In this document: positions 12,805-26,909 of the stretch, piece after piece
Numbering within the stretch: the stretch's first letter is position 1
Layout: each line of letters opens with the position of its first letter
Source of the DNA: Hirudo medicinalis
Lineage: Eukaryota; Annelida; Clitellata; Hirudinida; Hirudinidae
Length of the DNA stretch: 64,000 bases
Direction: 5' to 3'
NCBI GenBank assembly: GCA_011800805.1
Contig: MPNW01000240.1
Location: 60,375-124,374, forward strand
Translations under genes and position numbers: made by a program
Notes under the pieces: generated by a model
Database searches by the model: none
Seen by the model: the letters and a program-made list of their open reading frames with translations, nothing else
Told to the model about the DNA's origin: nothing

Positions 12805-13001
12805 TTAATGGCATCCCCAGATATCGTGTCAATTCATATAAATTCCTTGGTGTCCTGTTGGATGAACATCTTACTTGGTCTGATCATATCAAGTACATTA
12901 AANTTAATGGCATCCCCAGATATCGTGTCAATTCATATAAATTCCTTGGTGTCCTGTTGGATGAACATCTTACTTGGTCTGATCATATCAAGTACATTAA
13001 A
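12805..13001 (+). repeat. Exact 98-bp direct duplication flanking a single N
   Basis: Bases 12,805-12,902 are repeated exactly at 12,904-13,001, separated only by N at 12,903. The duplicated part is a piece of the reverse transcriptase that should occur once. Two unmerged overlapping contig ends joined by a placeholder base are the simplest explanation. Confidence 0.9.
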
Positions 13002-13222
13002 TCTAAGATCTCGAAAATCAATGACATCTTAACTCCTGTCTGTCATCTCACTGACAAAACTACATCTCTCATGCTGCACTATTCCCCAATTCATCCTTCT
13101 TTGTCATACTGCAATATTGCCATATTTGCATTAAATTGGCAACATTGGCCACATTATATTGGCATCAAATTACTCCTCTCTAAAACCCTTACGAACCGAA
13201 CAAAAGAGATCTTTACGCGTAA

Positions 13223-13284
13223 TACATATAATATATACATATATGTACATAATACATAATACATATATATATATATAATACATC
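13223..13284 (+). repeat. (ATAC/ATAT)n low-complexity run
   Basis: Alternating purine-pyrimidine run of ATACAT and ATAT units inside the LINE. Confidence 0.7.
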
Positions 13285-14133
13285 ATCTCAAGCCACATTC
13301 ATCAACAAAATCCTAATTAACCGATTCTAAAATACTCAATATTTATCAGTTGAATATGTTTCAAACAGCTGTGCTTCTCCACAAAATCTCACTCAACATG
13401 CTTCCTCCTCCATTTGACAACTATAATACTTCACTTTTAGAAATTCATTCCCACGACTTCAATCGCTTTCGGAGTGAATTTGCAAATACCACCCTGAAAC
13501 AATTTTCCATGAAATGCTCAGGTCCACGTGTACATTCATCCATAACTAAAGAAGTCACCTCATCTACATCAACATCAACATTCAACATCCTATAAATCGT
13601 ACTTACTTAATACTTGAATATCTGCTTACTCCTTGTAATCTCATCTCACTCATATGCTCATCTTGTTTTTACTTATTTAGTTTGTTATAACAATTATTTA
13701 ATTATTTATTCAATTATTCTTCTACATAGATGGCCCTCTTATCGAGATATGAATCCCTTTGGGGGGTCTGTTTTGCCTTTGGACATCATTACTTTTGTAT
13801 TTCAGTTATCCTTGTGTTTTAGTGTTTGTTTGCTTAAGTTTGATGTTCATAAAATAAAATCAATCAAATCAAAATCACCTGGTTTTGTACTTCTTTGAAC
13901 GCTACTCAGCCGTAAATTCCCGGGCAATTTGAAAGAATTGAGAGTCCAGAGAGTCAATTTATATGGAAACTCCTCCGTGAAGAGCTTTTGAAAGCACGCG
14001 CACCTGTCGCTATTGGGTCCACAAACATCTCCATCCCTTGGATCACTGGAGGAGCCATCATAACGATGTGAATATTGATGAGGATATTTTTAGCTTCAGG
14101 TAGTTTCGCTTTTATTTGTAAGCTAGTCTCGAA

Positions 14134-14162
14134 TATTATTATTATTATTATTATTATTATTT
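14134..14162 (+). repeat. (ATT)n microsatellite
   Basis: About nine ATT units. Confidence 0.8.
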
Positions 14163-14387
14163 GGTCGAATGAATGGAAACATTACAAAATCGATTGTTTG
14201 TGAGTTCTGATAATATTTCTCATCTTGAATAATCTCAGAAATAGTTTTTAAAAAGATTTTCTAAAGTCGATAGAATTGTATAATTTGGATTTAAATAGAA
14301 AAATATTTAAAAAAATCAATTCCACTCGGAGGCATACCTATAATTACGTTGAACTTTAAATCAACCGGTTGTGTTGTGGGTATCCGG

Positions 14388-14587
14388 CAGTGGCGCACCC
14401 AGGCGGGTTTTAGGGGTTGTAACCCCCAAAAAATGTTAAATAAAAAAAATAATGGACAAATCTATTTTATTGGAGTGGTTTTAATAATCGATATCTCCAT
14501 GTTTAAAAATATAAAAGATGAAAACCTAAAAAGCTCCATAAAAATAAAAATCTCGCCCCCCGAATAAAATTTCTGGGTGCGCCCCTG
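14388..14587. mobile_element. Short non-autonomous DNA transposon (hAT-type MITE)
   Basis: The left end reads CAGTGGCGCACCCAG and the reverse complement of the right end reads CAGGGGCGCACCCAG, 14 of 15 identical terminal inverted repeats on a 200-bp element. CAG(G/T)GGCG ends are characteristic of hAT elements. The interior is A-rich with no coding capacity. Flanking 8-mers GTATCCGG and GTCTAAGA match at only 4 of 8 positions, so the expected 8-bp target duplication has decayed or was never clean. Confidence 0.7.
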
Positions 14588-15002
14588 GTCTAAGAGACAT
14601 TTATTGATTGAGTTCAGGTTACCATAGTGATAATGACGTCACAGAAAACATGGCACGTTGTGACTTTGTGAGTTTCCAATGTTGATTTGGTGAGACCCAT
14701 TGTTTGTTCTTAATGTAAGAAACATTCGAAAACTCAAGTGGTCTCTTGCTTTATTGTGACCTCCATTTTACGAGAGGCATCATTATCATCATCATCGTCG
14801 ATTGCGTTGATATCGACATTGGCGCTACTTTGGCATTATTTACAACTTGCATCCAACTTAAACACCGAAATAAGGGACTAAACATCAGTAATGATGTTAA
14901 CATGAATTGCTAAATTCGCTTAAATTCTGTTACTATTTTTGAATTAATTTTGACGAACCCATTTTCAAGTACATGCAAAAATTCGAAAAAGCTTGTGCAC
15001 AA

Positions 15003-15008
15003 TTTATT
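15003..15008 (-). promoter_or_regulatory. Polyadenylation signal for the BPI-like gene
   Basis: AATAAA on the minus strand, about 62 bases past the stop codon. Confidence 0.5.
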
Positions 15009-15069
15009 TTCAGCATCATCGATTGATCATCCATGCGTGACAACACCTGTTTCCAAAGGCAACGGTTCA

Positions 15070-17228
15070 TTACACAGGTCCGTTTCCTATCGTGCGCAGA
15101 TCGGCATTCAGCTGGTAAAACTGATCCTCTTTCACGAGTTCCATATTCTCCAGGCTCAATGGATAAATGGTGTCGAAGTTCAGTTTTGTTTCTTCGAGGG
15201 AGGCAGCCAAACCACTCAGTAGAGTCTGAAGGCGCTTGGACGACATTCCAATGGAATTGGGATCAATATTCGCTTTGAACCGACCAAGTTTAAAGCTCAC
15301 TGATTCGTTCTTCAGATTGACCGATATTTTCGCCGAGACATTGAAATCGAGAATAAATAATTCTCGAACTTCATTCTTTTCATTCGCGGACATTATGATC
15401 TCGTTTCGTTCTTCATCCCTTCTTCTCTTCGACATGCCTGCCTGCCAAGCGTCCGAAGGGGTTTCAACTTTGACTTTTTTCGACCTGAAAAAGACCTTAA
15501 ATTTGAACTTTCCTGTAAAGGTCACATTTTTGTTTTTCAAAGAACAACGAGGCAGGTCGATTGCTTCCATTGAAATTTCAAAGAATCCGTTCTTGAGGTC
15601 CTCAGTTTCCCGATTGAAGAAGGATTTGAAACAAAACAAACTATTACAATCCGCGTCAAAGAAAATCTGTCGGTACAAATGAATAAAATTTAATATTTAG
15701 GTTCATTAACGTTGAGATTGTTAATTTCTGTTGATTCCAAATTGAATTAATATGATTTAATTTAATTATTAAAATGCAATATATGTTGTAACTGGAATTA
15801 CATTAGAATGGGATGTATTTCCCTTCATTTCATATTTTAAGAGGCCCTGTTCGTAAAGACATTTCATATTCTCAGTGCATATTGTTTCCGACAATGTGAC
15901 TGATATCTGGCGATCACTCGACAAAACTGGAATCCTTTCGTACTAAAATAATTAATAACGATTTATCGATCCTTAATTACAATTCGAATTAATAACATCA
16001 AATTATTGAATTTAAATTACTTAAAATAAAAAGTTAATCAATCATAAATACTTCGGTGGTTGTCGGTAGAGTTCCTTCTAGGCCTGGGATTGCCAACATG
16101 AGACCACTCTGAAGCTCCAAGTTACCCTTGGTCACCAGTGGATCTTTAGCCATCACCAGCAGGAGTTTCAGGTGGTCAGAGAGAGGAAAAGAGTTTGGAA
16201 AAATGGAGCTGTCCTCGACGTAAACCCTCGAATACTTAACTATGATGCTTTCAAATTCCTCCTTGAGCATATCGTTCACTGAACTTCAATCAGAAAAATC
16301 AACCAGTTCAAACATCAATCATTTTCAATACAAATCCAAAACGGCCTTCCAGCTTACACTCCGAAGGAAGCCAGCATCTTAAAGCTTTCATTGTCCACTT
16401 CGAGATCGTCGACTTTGCAGGAGCAGTCATCCACAAATAGGCCCATCCTTCCTTCAGTTGCTTTCAAGTTGAATGTCATGAACAGATTCATTCCAATGGC
16501 ATGTAATGAAATCTCATCATATGAGTCTACTTCGAATCCTTTAAAATTTACCGATATGTTCCACGTCAAGTGACCTTTGAACTCCATACCAGTCATTCCG
16601 AACACCATCTTGTCATCAGGCTCAAAATCTAACGACAATGACGACGATGGTGAGGGTAACTGGGGTCCAAAGAAAGTAACCTGAAGAGGTTTAGAATGAA
16701 GAGATTACGACGATTGACAATTGAGAAGACCATTTGACCAAACATTCAATTTTAAAACTAAAATCGGTGACATTAAAGCCAGTTATTTTAGCATGACAGT
16801 AATTAATTAATTAATTAATATAACCGTATTAATTCATTAATAGTTTAAATCTGAACATCACTCTGCTTATCCAAAGTCTATCCACAAAGATGTTCCATGT
16901 TTCTACAAACATTGTCGCTAAGTATTGAAAATGAAAATACCCAAATAACGCCTGAATGACATTTATGTACGTTTACTTTAATATCTTATTATACATTTAC
17001 CTTAATATTTGTCAGTTGATAATCGGTAAAACCAAAATGTTCGATTTTTCTGCTGCCCCTGATGTCTGCAAATTCTCTAAGCGGAAGTTCCTTGACCAAC
17101 TTATCCATAAGGAAACCGCTCAGAGAATCCAAGGCAGCTTTCTTGACATTAATCTGAATAGGAGCAAACTTGGAAGACGAGACGACGAACATCAAAACCA
17201 AAAGATACAAACATCTTATCGTAGACAT
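15070..17228 (-). CDS. BPI/LBP-family secreted lipid-binding protein (bactericidal/permeability-increasing-like)
   Basis: Five exons in minus-strand order: 17,001-17,228, 16,358-16,680, 16,052-16,283, 15,802-15,942 and 15,070-15,666. They sum to 1,521 bases (506 aa), all with GT/AG ends and matching phases. Residues 1-19 form a signal peptide (hydrophobic core LYLLVLMFVV), so the product is secreted or vacuolar. The length and layout match BPI, LBP and CETP-type proteins, which fold as two tubular lipid-binding barrels. The N-terminal half carries a CSC pair (Cys162, Cys164) where vertebrate BPI has its C-S-S-C region. The C-terminal half has the family-like stretch from IGMSSKRLQTLLSGL to DTIYPLSLENMELV. 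In vertebrates such proteins bind lipopolysaccharide or lipids, and invertebrate members are usually discussed as antibacterial; that role is inferred here. The usual distant cysteine partner in the N-terminal domain is not seen. Confidence 0.8.
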
Positions 17229-18966
17229 CTTTGGACAATATCTGAAGTTTCCCGTTACATTCTTAGCTTCTCAGAAGGTTATTTACAAAACATTTGCAGG
17301 CCGGAGAACAATGACCAGCTGTTGGACGTTTTTTCATTCAATACTTAGTAGTGGTTTATCACAGACATTATATCTACTTAAACCACTATAAATTAATATT
17401 ATGTTATGTTAATGTTAATGTTGCTTGCATTTCATTGGCATTTATTTCTGTTTCTTTTAACCCCATTATTGAAGGACTTCATTCTACATTCAATGTTTTC
17501 AAGATTCAATGGTTACGAAGAGTCAAATTTAAGTCCACAAGATTAAAACAAACAAAAGAATATTTTATGCGAAAACCCTAAAGATCTTGATTGACATCAG
17601 TTGATGATTGACAGTAATTAAGTTTGGTATCAATTGATATCAAATTTATTACTAAATTTATTTACTTATGTATTATTTTAAGGACTTCTTTCGAAAGTTA
17701 CACTAATTATAATGTCTCGGAGACTTCACTCCCTTCTCAGTGATTGAGATTTCTTCAATTCTTCCACCGCAAATTTCTGTTTAAAACTCCGACGTAACAA
17801 CAACAATCACTTTTCGCTTCTTTTGTTTCTTTCGTAAGTCACTTAAACGATTGCTTTTAAAATATCTAGTACAAATTATAGCTTAGATTATTTTGATGGG
17901 ATGAGTTCATTTTGTTATAATTAATAATAATTGTTTGAATATTAATTACGGCAGATTCGACGGTTTTACTCAAATGATAATTATTTATTTACGAATAAAT
18001 CCATTCGAAGCAGAGACTCAAAGCGATGATGATGATGGTGCCATTAACGATGTACTAGTTATCCATTAGAACAAATCAGGAGCTTCAAAAATGGAATTGG
18101 AAGTTACAAAAATTGTTTCTGTTGTACCATTAATCGTACGATACCCAATAAATATTACAAAATCTCTATTCAAAATTCGTAGAGGATATATTTATCTGTC
18201 CATGCATTCATAACACCCAAGCTCATCAAGATCATCTTAGTTGAGAAGCACTTAAGAACTACTTAAGTCCTTCAAATAATAGCTGTTTATTGGTAACCTG
18301 CGAGTGATTCAAGTGAATATGTAAACAACATTGACAAAATGGAATGAAAGAGTTCATCAAAACGATTGGACCATCAGCCCTTCACATCATGAAGGTGAAA
18401 ATTTAACACAACAAGATAAAGTATGCTCCTCCACACTTGAAGTCACAAAAGAAGAGCAGAAATAATTTGGATTAGGTTTAAAATTTAAAGATGCAAACCT
18501 ACAAAATTAATATGCACGACCCAACGAACAGTCGATCGAATTGCAGAATCGTACGAGACGAACGGTCTGCAAAGAACCGCATTCATTTCTCAAACATTTT
18601 AGTTTTAATCAAATGAAAGAATAAGCAACAAAAAAGAAAATTTGTTTGCATTGGAATAAAAACAAGTGGTATCTAAACTGAGGATAATGTGAAAGTATCA
18701 TCTAATCGTTGGAATACGGATTGTCACGCGATCGTCGCATCGTCGCTATCAAACTTTTAACCACGAGATCAATAAGCTAATGTGGTCGATCCGAAATTGC
18801 GTAGAAGCTTCTAGGTTTCTCAACATTTCTGAGACTAGACAAAACTGGCTCTAACATTACTTTCATCGATAACTTGGTCTCAGTTACCTAGAAATATTTT
18901 CAACTCCACATAAATCAGAAAAAAAGTGAGAATAAAAGTAAACAAATGAAAACAAGAAGAGAAAGA
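17229..18966. other. Intergenic, no gene seen
   Basis: AT-rich stretch between the BPI-like start and the RhoGEF stop. It should hold the BPI-like promoter and the RhoGEF 3' UTR, but I see no clear motif for either. It also contains the repeat copy at 17,349-17,422. Confidence 0.4.
17349..17422 (+). repeat. Interspersed repeat with palindromic TGGTTTA core (copy 2)
   Basis: Second copy of the sequence at 981-1045. Here the inverted repeat AGTGGTTTA ... TTAAACCACT is complete, and the copy ends in tandem TTAATG units. Confidence 0.5.
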
Positions 18967-21900
18967 TCACGAAACTTTGTGTTGGAATTGTAGGATTCGC
19001 TGTTTGACGATGCCTCTCTTCTCGGCATCCCCGACGTCGGGATCGACGAGATCGGACGATTTGGATTCGTTGGACTGCGGGCGGCTACGAACGTCGGATT
19101 TCGCATCTTCGCAAGAACCTTTGGCCGAATTCGAATCCTGATTGGTGCCAGACATTTTTTTGAATTTGTTGCTATATGCCCTAGCCAGTCTAAAGACGTA
19201 GTTACGGTTTTTGTTCCTCAGAAGATGGTTTCCATAAGCTTCTTCCTTCAAAATTGGGAGTTGACTTTCTTCCGATTCGTCGGGGGCAAAAGGAATGTCT
19301 GCAGTTACGACGTCCTGCGAAGGAATATCGTCTTCTGGGTGAGATTCCTCCTTGAGTTTAATCTTATCGAATGAATTGTTGAACTCCTCGGAAAGATCTT
19401 GGCACGAAGCTATCAACTCCAGGAGTGCCATGATGCCACTGTTCTGAGTAGAAGGCACGTCGCTGCAGACGTTGTTTTGCAAATCTTGCCGATCCTCGAA
19501 TTCTTCTTCGTCGTCATTTCTGCACTTTGGCTCCGACACGGCGACTCTAGACTCTTCGACGGCTGCCGTCAAAATGATGTTTATCATCTCATCATCGTCG
19601 ATGGGAGGCGAGATAGGAAGCGAATCTGCACTCAAACATAATTTTCCGTCGGAAGGCTGAATCCCGATTTCTTCCGAGCTCGGAGATTTGAAGACCATCG
19701 GAAGGGAGGCATTCCTCGTCTCTTCGACCTCCACGTAGGAGATGCTTCTCCTCGGAATAAACCTCCTCGCTTGCCTGTAAAATGCAGACTTCCTCTTTAA
19801 AAGGCTAGTTCTACATCTCTGCTCCCTATTGAATTGCTTGCTCTTGATTCTCAGCATCTGCCTCATGTCAAAGTCAATCTTGGACGTTCTAATTGCACCG
19901 TCGACGTCGTTTTCGGTCGGCACGACGTCTCGGTCGACGACCGTTTTCTTAAAAAAAAACTCCACGGGGAGATTTTCATAAAGAGAACCTCTGTTTACCT
20001 CCACAGGTTTTGTTTCTTCAAAAAGCTTTGATTGTGGCAGGGAATAGGCCAAAGAATCTTGAACTCCATCCTCTTCTGTGTAACTGAAAAATTGGCTGAA
20101 TTCATTTTCACCCAAATAACCTGTATCAATGGAAGTCAGGTTTTCATGGTAAGGATTTTGGGGTGTGAGAATGAGTGATTCGAAGGAAAGTTGATCGTTA
20201 AAACTCATTCCACTGGAAATCGTGATGACGGAATCGTTCCTCTTGATGGGACATCGGAAATCGGGGATGAATTCGTCACCCTCTGGTGACAAATCATTTC
20301 CCTCAAAACTAAGAACCTCACCAGGCTGGGATAAACTTTCTGCAAGAGCTTCAGAAGCAATCGATTTAAAATCTTCCTCCGCTTCGTCGCTGTCGGATGA
20401 GTAGGTGGCCGACAAAGACCGCGAATAGGAAATCCTCGGCTTGTCGTCGCAGAGGTCGTGTTCCTTCACTGCTCTCTTAAAACTGGAAGGTCTGCTCCAC
20501 GACTTCTTGGTGGAAGCGGCAGGATCGGAGTTCGACCGGAAGCCGCTCTCCGGGTCGGGCGGGTGTCCGACGAACGATCGGTCCCTTGGAACGACGGCGG
20601 CAGAGTCGCGTTCGACGAAAGGAAGCTTTTTGACTTCTTGCGGAGTTACGTCCGCAGAGCGGCCATTAAAGGTGCTCGCGACGACTTTGAGGTTTTCCAG
20701 GCTTCGGCTTCGGCGTTTACCGATCCTCGATTTTGATTTGTTCTTCTTTTCGGATGCGAACTTGGCAAAAGCAGTTTTCCTCAACTTCGATCTGAGAAAT
20801 GGCTGGAGTGGTGTGCTCGTTTTTGGCTAAAGTTCAAGTTATTACATCAATAAAATTCTTAGGAAACAATCATTATTTATTATTTATTATGATTGTTTTT
20901 AATTTTTAAATACTTATTTAATTGGCACTTACGCTTCTTCCTGATGTGGGAAGGTATTCTACAAAATGTGGAAGTTCACTAGTAATTATCCATTTCAAAA
21001 GATTGACAGTTGTTGTGAATTAATACTTAAAATAACAATAACTTATAAAATAATTCTTGCAAGTACCCAGGTTGGCAGACATTTTTCTGAACATTTTCAC
21101 CTTCTTATGGATATCCTCATCATCTGGTCAGAAGCAAAAAGCAATTTAAGCGAGAGTTTGCGAACAGTTCGAATCCTCGAGTCCAACCTTGGCAGAGACC
21201 TGGTTTCATGAGCAGCAGTCTGGCTTTCTCTGGCACATCAGCCTTGATGCTGTCCAATATGATTGTCTTAATTTCCCTGCACCAAACCCTTTTCTCTTCC
21301 AAAGATCGAGCCTGGTGGCAGTGATTTATGTTTCTTATTAATAAACAAATAATTTCTGATTGGAAGATGCACTTGACCTCATTCATTATTAATTAATGTC
21401 AGCCAATCAATGGCAAGAAACAATATAAGTGTTCTTGACAACTACAACTCCTCATTACGCATAAAATATTCAACATGAAACCTGCAGGGTACATTGATTC
21501 TTGGGGGAGTCGTACCCCATGACCTGGAAGGCAAGTGGTTCCCTCGGTATTATCTCCACTAGGGTTAGACTCGAAGACTGTGCAAAATGATTTGATGCAA
21601 TTTGATATTTAATATCCATCTATATTTATATATTTATGATAATAATAATTCACATATAAATCCATTACAGACCAATTTTGGTTTGTAAGCTCTAATTGCA
21701 ACAATACATAATTTACATAGTACATACAAAAATAGAAACACATCAACAGAAATCAAATCATGCACCTCCGTGAACTCAACCCACCATGATAATCATCCTG
21801 AACACAAGAGAACAATCCTTTCTCTTCTTGGTGATTAAAATTCCCTTCTCGAAAAGAAAGACCATCATGTCCTCCCTGGTGCCCGAAGAAAACAACTTCC

Positions 21901-23118
21901 TCTGAAAAACATCTTTTCGTTGCAAACATGTAAATGCAGACTTAAAAGAATACCAAGCCACATCAAAATTATTATTATTATTATTATTATTAACATTAAT
22001 ATTATTAGTAAGATTAAACAAGATCGTGAAGATTGTTATTGTCAAAGGGAGGAAATTATATTTCCCAGAAATCCTAAGGTTGCAAGAAAATTGAAAAACT
22101 TAGAGGTTTTTTTATTGAGTGCACTTTCATCTTTCATGTAATTTACTACTGCAGTCGATATTTTTCAATTAACTTGTTAAGAGTCACTAATGAGGTAACA
22201 TTCAGTTGAAACTAATTTATTGTGGCAAACTGTCAAAATGACTTGAGAATATACATGTGCATGTCATGTCATGTCATGTCAGGTGTTGGAAGGAAATCAT
22301 TAAAACGTTATTTGAGTACATTCTTTGACTGATGATCATTTGCAGAGAATTACATACATTTGTTCTGAACATAATTTAACATATATTAACATAACTTAAC
22401 ATATATTAACAAATATTAACACGTATTGACAAATATTAGAAGATACTCATTGAAATGACACATTATTAGTCGTGCAAGTTGAACTAACAAAACGTTTGAA
22501 CGCGACGATATCTGAGTTGCAATGGAAAGCGAAAGTATAAATTAAATTCATCTTTAGAAGGAACTTCCATGTACAATTGAGCAGCAGGTTCACACATCAG
22601 CCAACTAGAAAAGGTTCGCCTATGAATCATCGGTTGTTAAATAAAACTTAAAATTGGTGAAAATTATTCTCACCTCAATTACAAGCCTCCCTAAGGAGCT
22701 CACTTTATCTCCATCAAGACCCTGCAAGAAACAAGACGAATGATGTTTTAGCTTGAATAACAAAAACTAAATAAAAACTAAAAACAATTTCAACAACAAC
22801 AGATAGAATTACAACCGATGGAAGTTACAAGGGTGGAGAAAGTGTGAGTTGGGCGTGATGTTTTTAAATGACTTAATTGACGGTTAATTGAGCTAATTAG
22901 CCAAATTGGTTATTTATTTTAAAGGCAGACTTAACAAAGCAAACGTGAATGAGCTGAGTAAGCTGAGTGAGATGAGTTAATCATTCGAGTTACACGAGCG
23001 TTACGAGACTCGAGCAAGTCGACCTACTGCAAAGACTCATTTAAATATTCATCATTATCATCACTGAAACCCAATAGAATTCTTCATCACCAACATTATT
23101 ATCATCACCAACATTATT

Positions 23119-23169
<51 letters not shown>

Positions 23170-23479
23170 TCCATCTTCATTGTTGACTGACCAAGAACAT
23201 CGTAAATTTAAAAATAGCTCACCACCATCAAAATCAATTCCACCAGCAATGTTCACCATCACCATCGTCGTCATCATCATCACCACCATCATCATCATCA
23301 TCACCATCTCGATGAGTTAGGTCACATTGCTGCAAGACATCTTAAAGCACTCAAAAGCATAAACAAGATGGCAGCCACTTTAAACAGTGAGTGAGGAGTC
23401 CTAAAGTGCCACTTTGAATGAGGTTGAATTATTATTAATAATAATAATGGACACAATATTACGATGATGATGATGATGC

Positions 23480-23534
<55 letters not shown>

Positions 23535-26320
23535 TATAGTAATAATAATAACAATGATATAATTAGCATGTTTACTATAGTCGTATTAGTCAGCTGCTCA
23601 TTTAAATATAGACATGTCAACATGATAACGACATTGAAATGAATGAATAATTACTATCTAATTACAATAATATAGTCGCAAATATTAATGAGCTAGGTGG
23701 AAAGACCTGAATGGAGTTGAGCAGTTGCGTGATTTTCAACTGATCATCTTGGTTCTTTTTGACCTCGTTGATGTTCTCAGCAACTTCCATCATGCACTTG
23801 TAGGCACCCAGTACCACGTCCTCACTGCTGCTTGATGGAGCATGCCAGTGCTCGGACAGATTCTGAAATTATGAAATTATGAACACGGAAGTTATTTGGG
23901 GTGCAGGTTGGCTCAGAGGGTTTGCATTCCTGCGAGCGTCGGTGAAAGCAACAGTCGTTGCGTGTCGTGTTCGCAACCCAGCTTGCACCACCACAAAGAG
24001 CGTTTGGGAGACGGCGCTATATAAATGGTCTAAGTGCCCCTGATGCTTATGCTTATGGCATTCATTTATTTATACCAATTCATTTATTATAATTATTATT
24101 ATTTTTTTAGTATTATTATTATCATCATCGTCGTCGTCGTCGTCGTTGTTGTTGTTGTTGTTGTTAAATTATGAATACTATGCTCAGTTGGTCAGTCACC
24201 TAAAAGATAATTTATTTTACGAACCAACCATTCAATTTAGCAGGTAAACAAATGTGAGCTTCATATTAAATCCATTTGTTAAGAATGCATTTCGAACTTT
24301 ATAGGCGTTATTTTTACAAAATAGTTTTAATTCTGTTTTAAATGTCGATTTAAAAATGGCGACCAGCAACTGGATTAATTGCTTGTCAACGTCGATTTGA
24401 GGAACATCATGGAGTCACATTTCATTCAAATTCACAGCTTTGGTGACGAAGTTACTTACAATTGCAAATGTGATGAAAACATCATCATCGTCTTCGTCGT
24501 CGTCATCGTCATCGTCATCATCATCATCATCATCATCATCATCTTAATCACCACCACCACCATCATCATCAAACTCCAAGCAAATTCATCATAAAATATG
24601 TTTATTAATGTGAGCATAAATATACAAATACATGAATATCCTTTAAGACAGTGAACGGAATGAACATTATGAGAATTCAAACGAGTTTCCTTTTCAAATG
24701 CACATTCGCTCGTAAACATATTTGGACACGCGTCGTCTTAATATTCGCCAATTAATTGCTGCTAATTAACTTGAAAAATAAGACACTTAAAATTTATACA
24801 AAACATCCTCGTTGATGATAATGATTGCACAGTTGAATTTCTTACAGAGACGAGACTAGAGATTAGTTACTTTTATTTTTAGTTATTTTTAGAGATTACT
24901 TTTACCTGGGATTTGTGACCCAGTTACATAATTAGCAACAGGCTTTGTATCCAATGGCAACTCTAATTAAAGTCATCTGGTGCATATTGTCTCAAAACCT
25001 TTCGTGAGAACCACCACACAACACACACACACAATACATACACTACATAACACACACAAAACACATACAACGAACAACAAAAGGAAGGCTTCAAAGTTAT
25101 ACTGTTGAGTAAAACACATGCGACATTCGAATGTTTGCAGAACATTTGCAGTGCAGTGTGCTTCTAAGGCTTTTGAAGTCGTGAAGGTGTGTTTAATGTT
25201 AGTATTGCTTTAATTATTATTGTTGTTATTATTATTAATATTATTGTTATTATTATTATTGTTGTTGTTGTTGTTTTTATTATTATTGTTGTCATTATCA
25301 TTATTATCATCATCATAGGCGCCTCTGACGCTATGCAAATGACGCATTATAAATTAACTATTATTATTATTATTATTATTATTATTATCATCATATTATT
25401 AATTACAGGAGAAAAGAGCAGGTGATGATACCAAGAGAGACAAGGAGGAGGACATGTGATGATGAGATAATTAATAAATTAATATATTAATATAATTAAT
25501 TAATATATTAATATATTAATGTGCCTGCAAAATATTTCACATCCGCCTTCTTCATTCACAAATGATTCCTTGTTATTCTTGTTACTGTTATTCTTGTTAT
25601 TCTCACAAACTCTTGCTGACTTTAATAACACTCACTGCGAGGATCTAATAATAGTTTTAATAATAAACTGTTACTTATAATAATAATAATAATAATAATT
25701 TTTATTATTATTACTTGTAATTATAAATATGATTCTAAATAATTACAACAACCTAGGTTACAAATAGTTCTCGCAACAAATTCCAATATTTATTGCAATC
25801 GTAATTAAAGTGAAGGAAGGCAGATTGGTCACTAAAACCAAGACAGACACTCACATCATCGTTCCCATGAAGTGACAACCTGTTAATCAAACCAAATATG
25901 TCGACACATTCATGCTCTCAGGAAGTCATCATCAATATCATCACCTTCACCACCTCCATCACCGTCGCTGTCATCATCGTCATCATCATCATCGTCGTCG
26001 TCATCGTCATCATCGTCACCATCATCTCCATCTCCATAACCATCATCATCACCATCGTCATCTCTCTAACCTTACAGCCATCATAGTCAGTTGCCGTAGA
26101 AACGAAAATATCACATGATAGAACGTTAAAATGTCATGACGCTGATGACGTTCACCTTTTGTAAGGAGGCCTTGAAGAACTGTGGAGTTGATCTCAAGTG
26201 CCTCTCAAGAGGAATGTAAATGATGATGATGTTGTTGTTTGTCAGGAGGTGGATGATTGAACTTACGCTTGGTTACGTCAAGCCACCACAATCATCATAG
26301 TCATAACCATCACCATTACT

Positions 26321-26380
<60 letters not shown>

Positions 26381-26877
26381 GTCGTCATCGAAGTCGAGGT
26401 CGTCATCATCATCATCATCATCACCATCATAGTCATCATCATCATCGTCATCATCACAGTCACCATCATCATCATCATCATCATCATCGTCATCAATGTA
26501 TAGGCTGATGATTTCAAGTCCCAAGATCAGATAATTTCACAAAAAAAAACATAATAAAAATTTACAATTAATATTTGATTACTAATTAAATGTTAATCAA
26601 TATTTAATGATTACATATTTAATTGCGCATATTATTAATGGTAATTACAACTAGTATTATTTCTATTATTAACATTATTATTGTTGTTGTTGTTGTTGCT
26701 GCTGCTGTTGTTGTTGTTATTATTGATGTTGTTATTGCAGTTGTTGTTGCTACATCAACATCCGCTCAGAAGAGGATGAGAGGATGTTTTGAGTTGANTT
26801 TTATTATTAATTATAATTAAGTAATTTTTTTTTATTTATTATTATTATTATTATTATTGTTATTATTATTATTATTA

Positions 26878-26909
<32 letters not shown>

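Larger units (their letters stand above)
12005..13880 (+). mobile_element. 5'-truncated non-LTR retrotransposon (LINE) with RT domain
   Basis: Plus-strand frames show the pieces of a LINE reverse transcriptase in order. NYQPISILNYFSKFFEKV lies near 12,150; GFKDNHSIFMQITS near 12,280; LDLARAFDTVHHQILLRK near 12,345-12,400 (palm, first catalytic Asp); HIPCGVPQG near 12,510; LCADDTNLFIPGDDL near 12,615, which carries the second and third catalytic aspartates as ADD; then FLGVLLDEHLTWSDHIKYIK near 12,840. A 3' region of about 270 bases follows and ends in an A-rich tail with AATAAAATCAATCAAATC near 13,855-13,880. At least two frame changes before the ADD box make it non-functional. The body contains a 98-bp duplication around an N at 12,903, which is probably an assembly artefact. 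The element is in plus orientation, opposite to the LINE at 4,440-5,640, and looks younger because its protein motifs are better kept. Confidence 0.85.

Noticed and set aside
26257..26524. Poly-His and poly-Asp ORFs
   Set aside because: Repeat artefact inside a RhoGEF intron.
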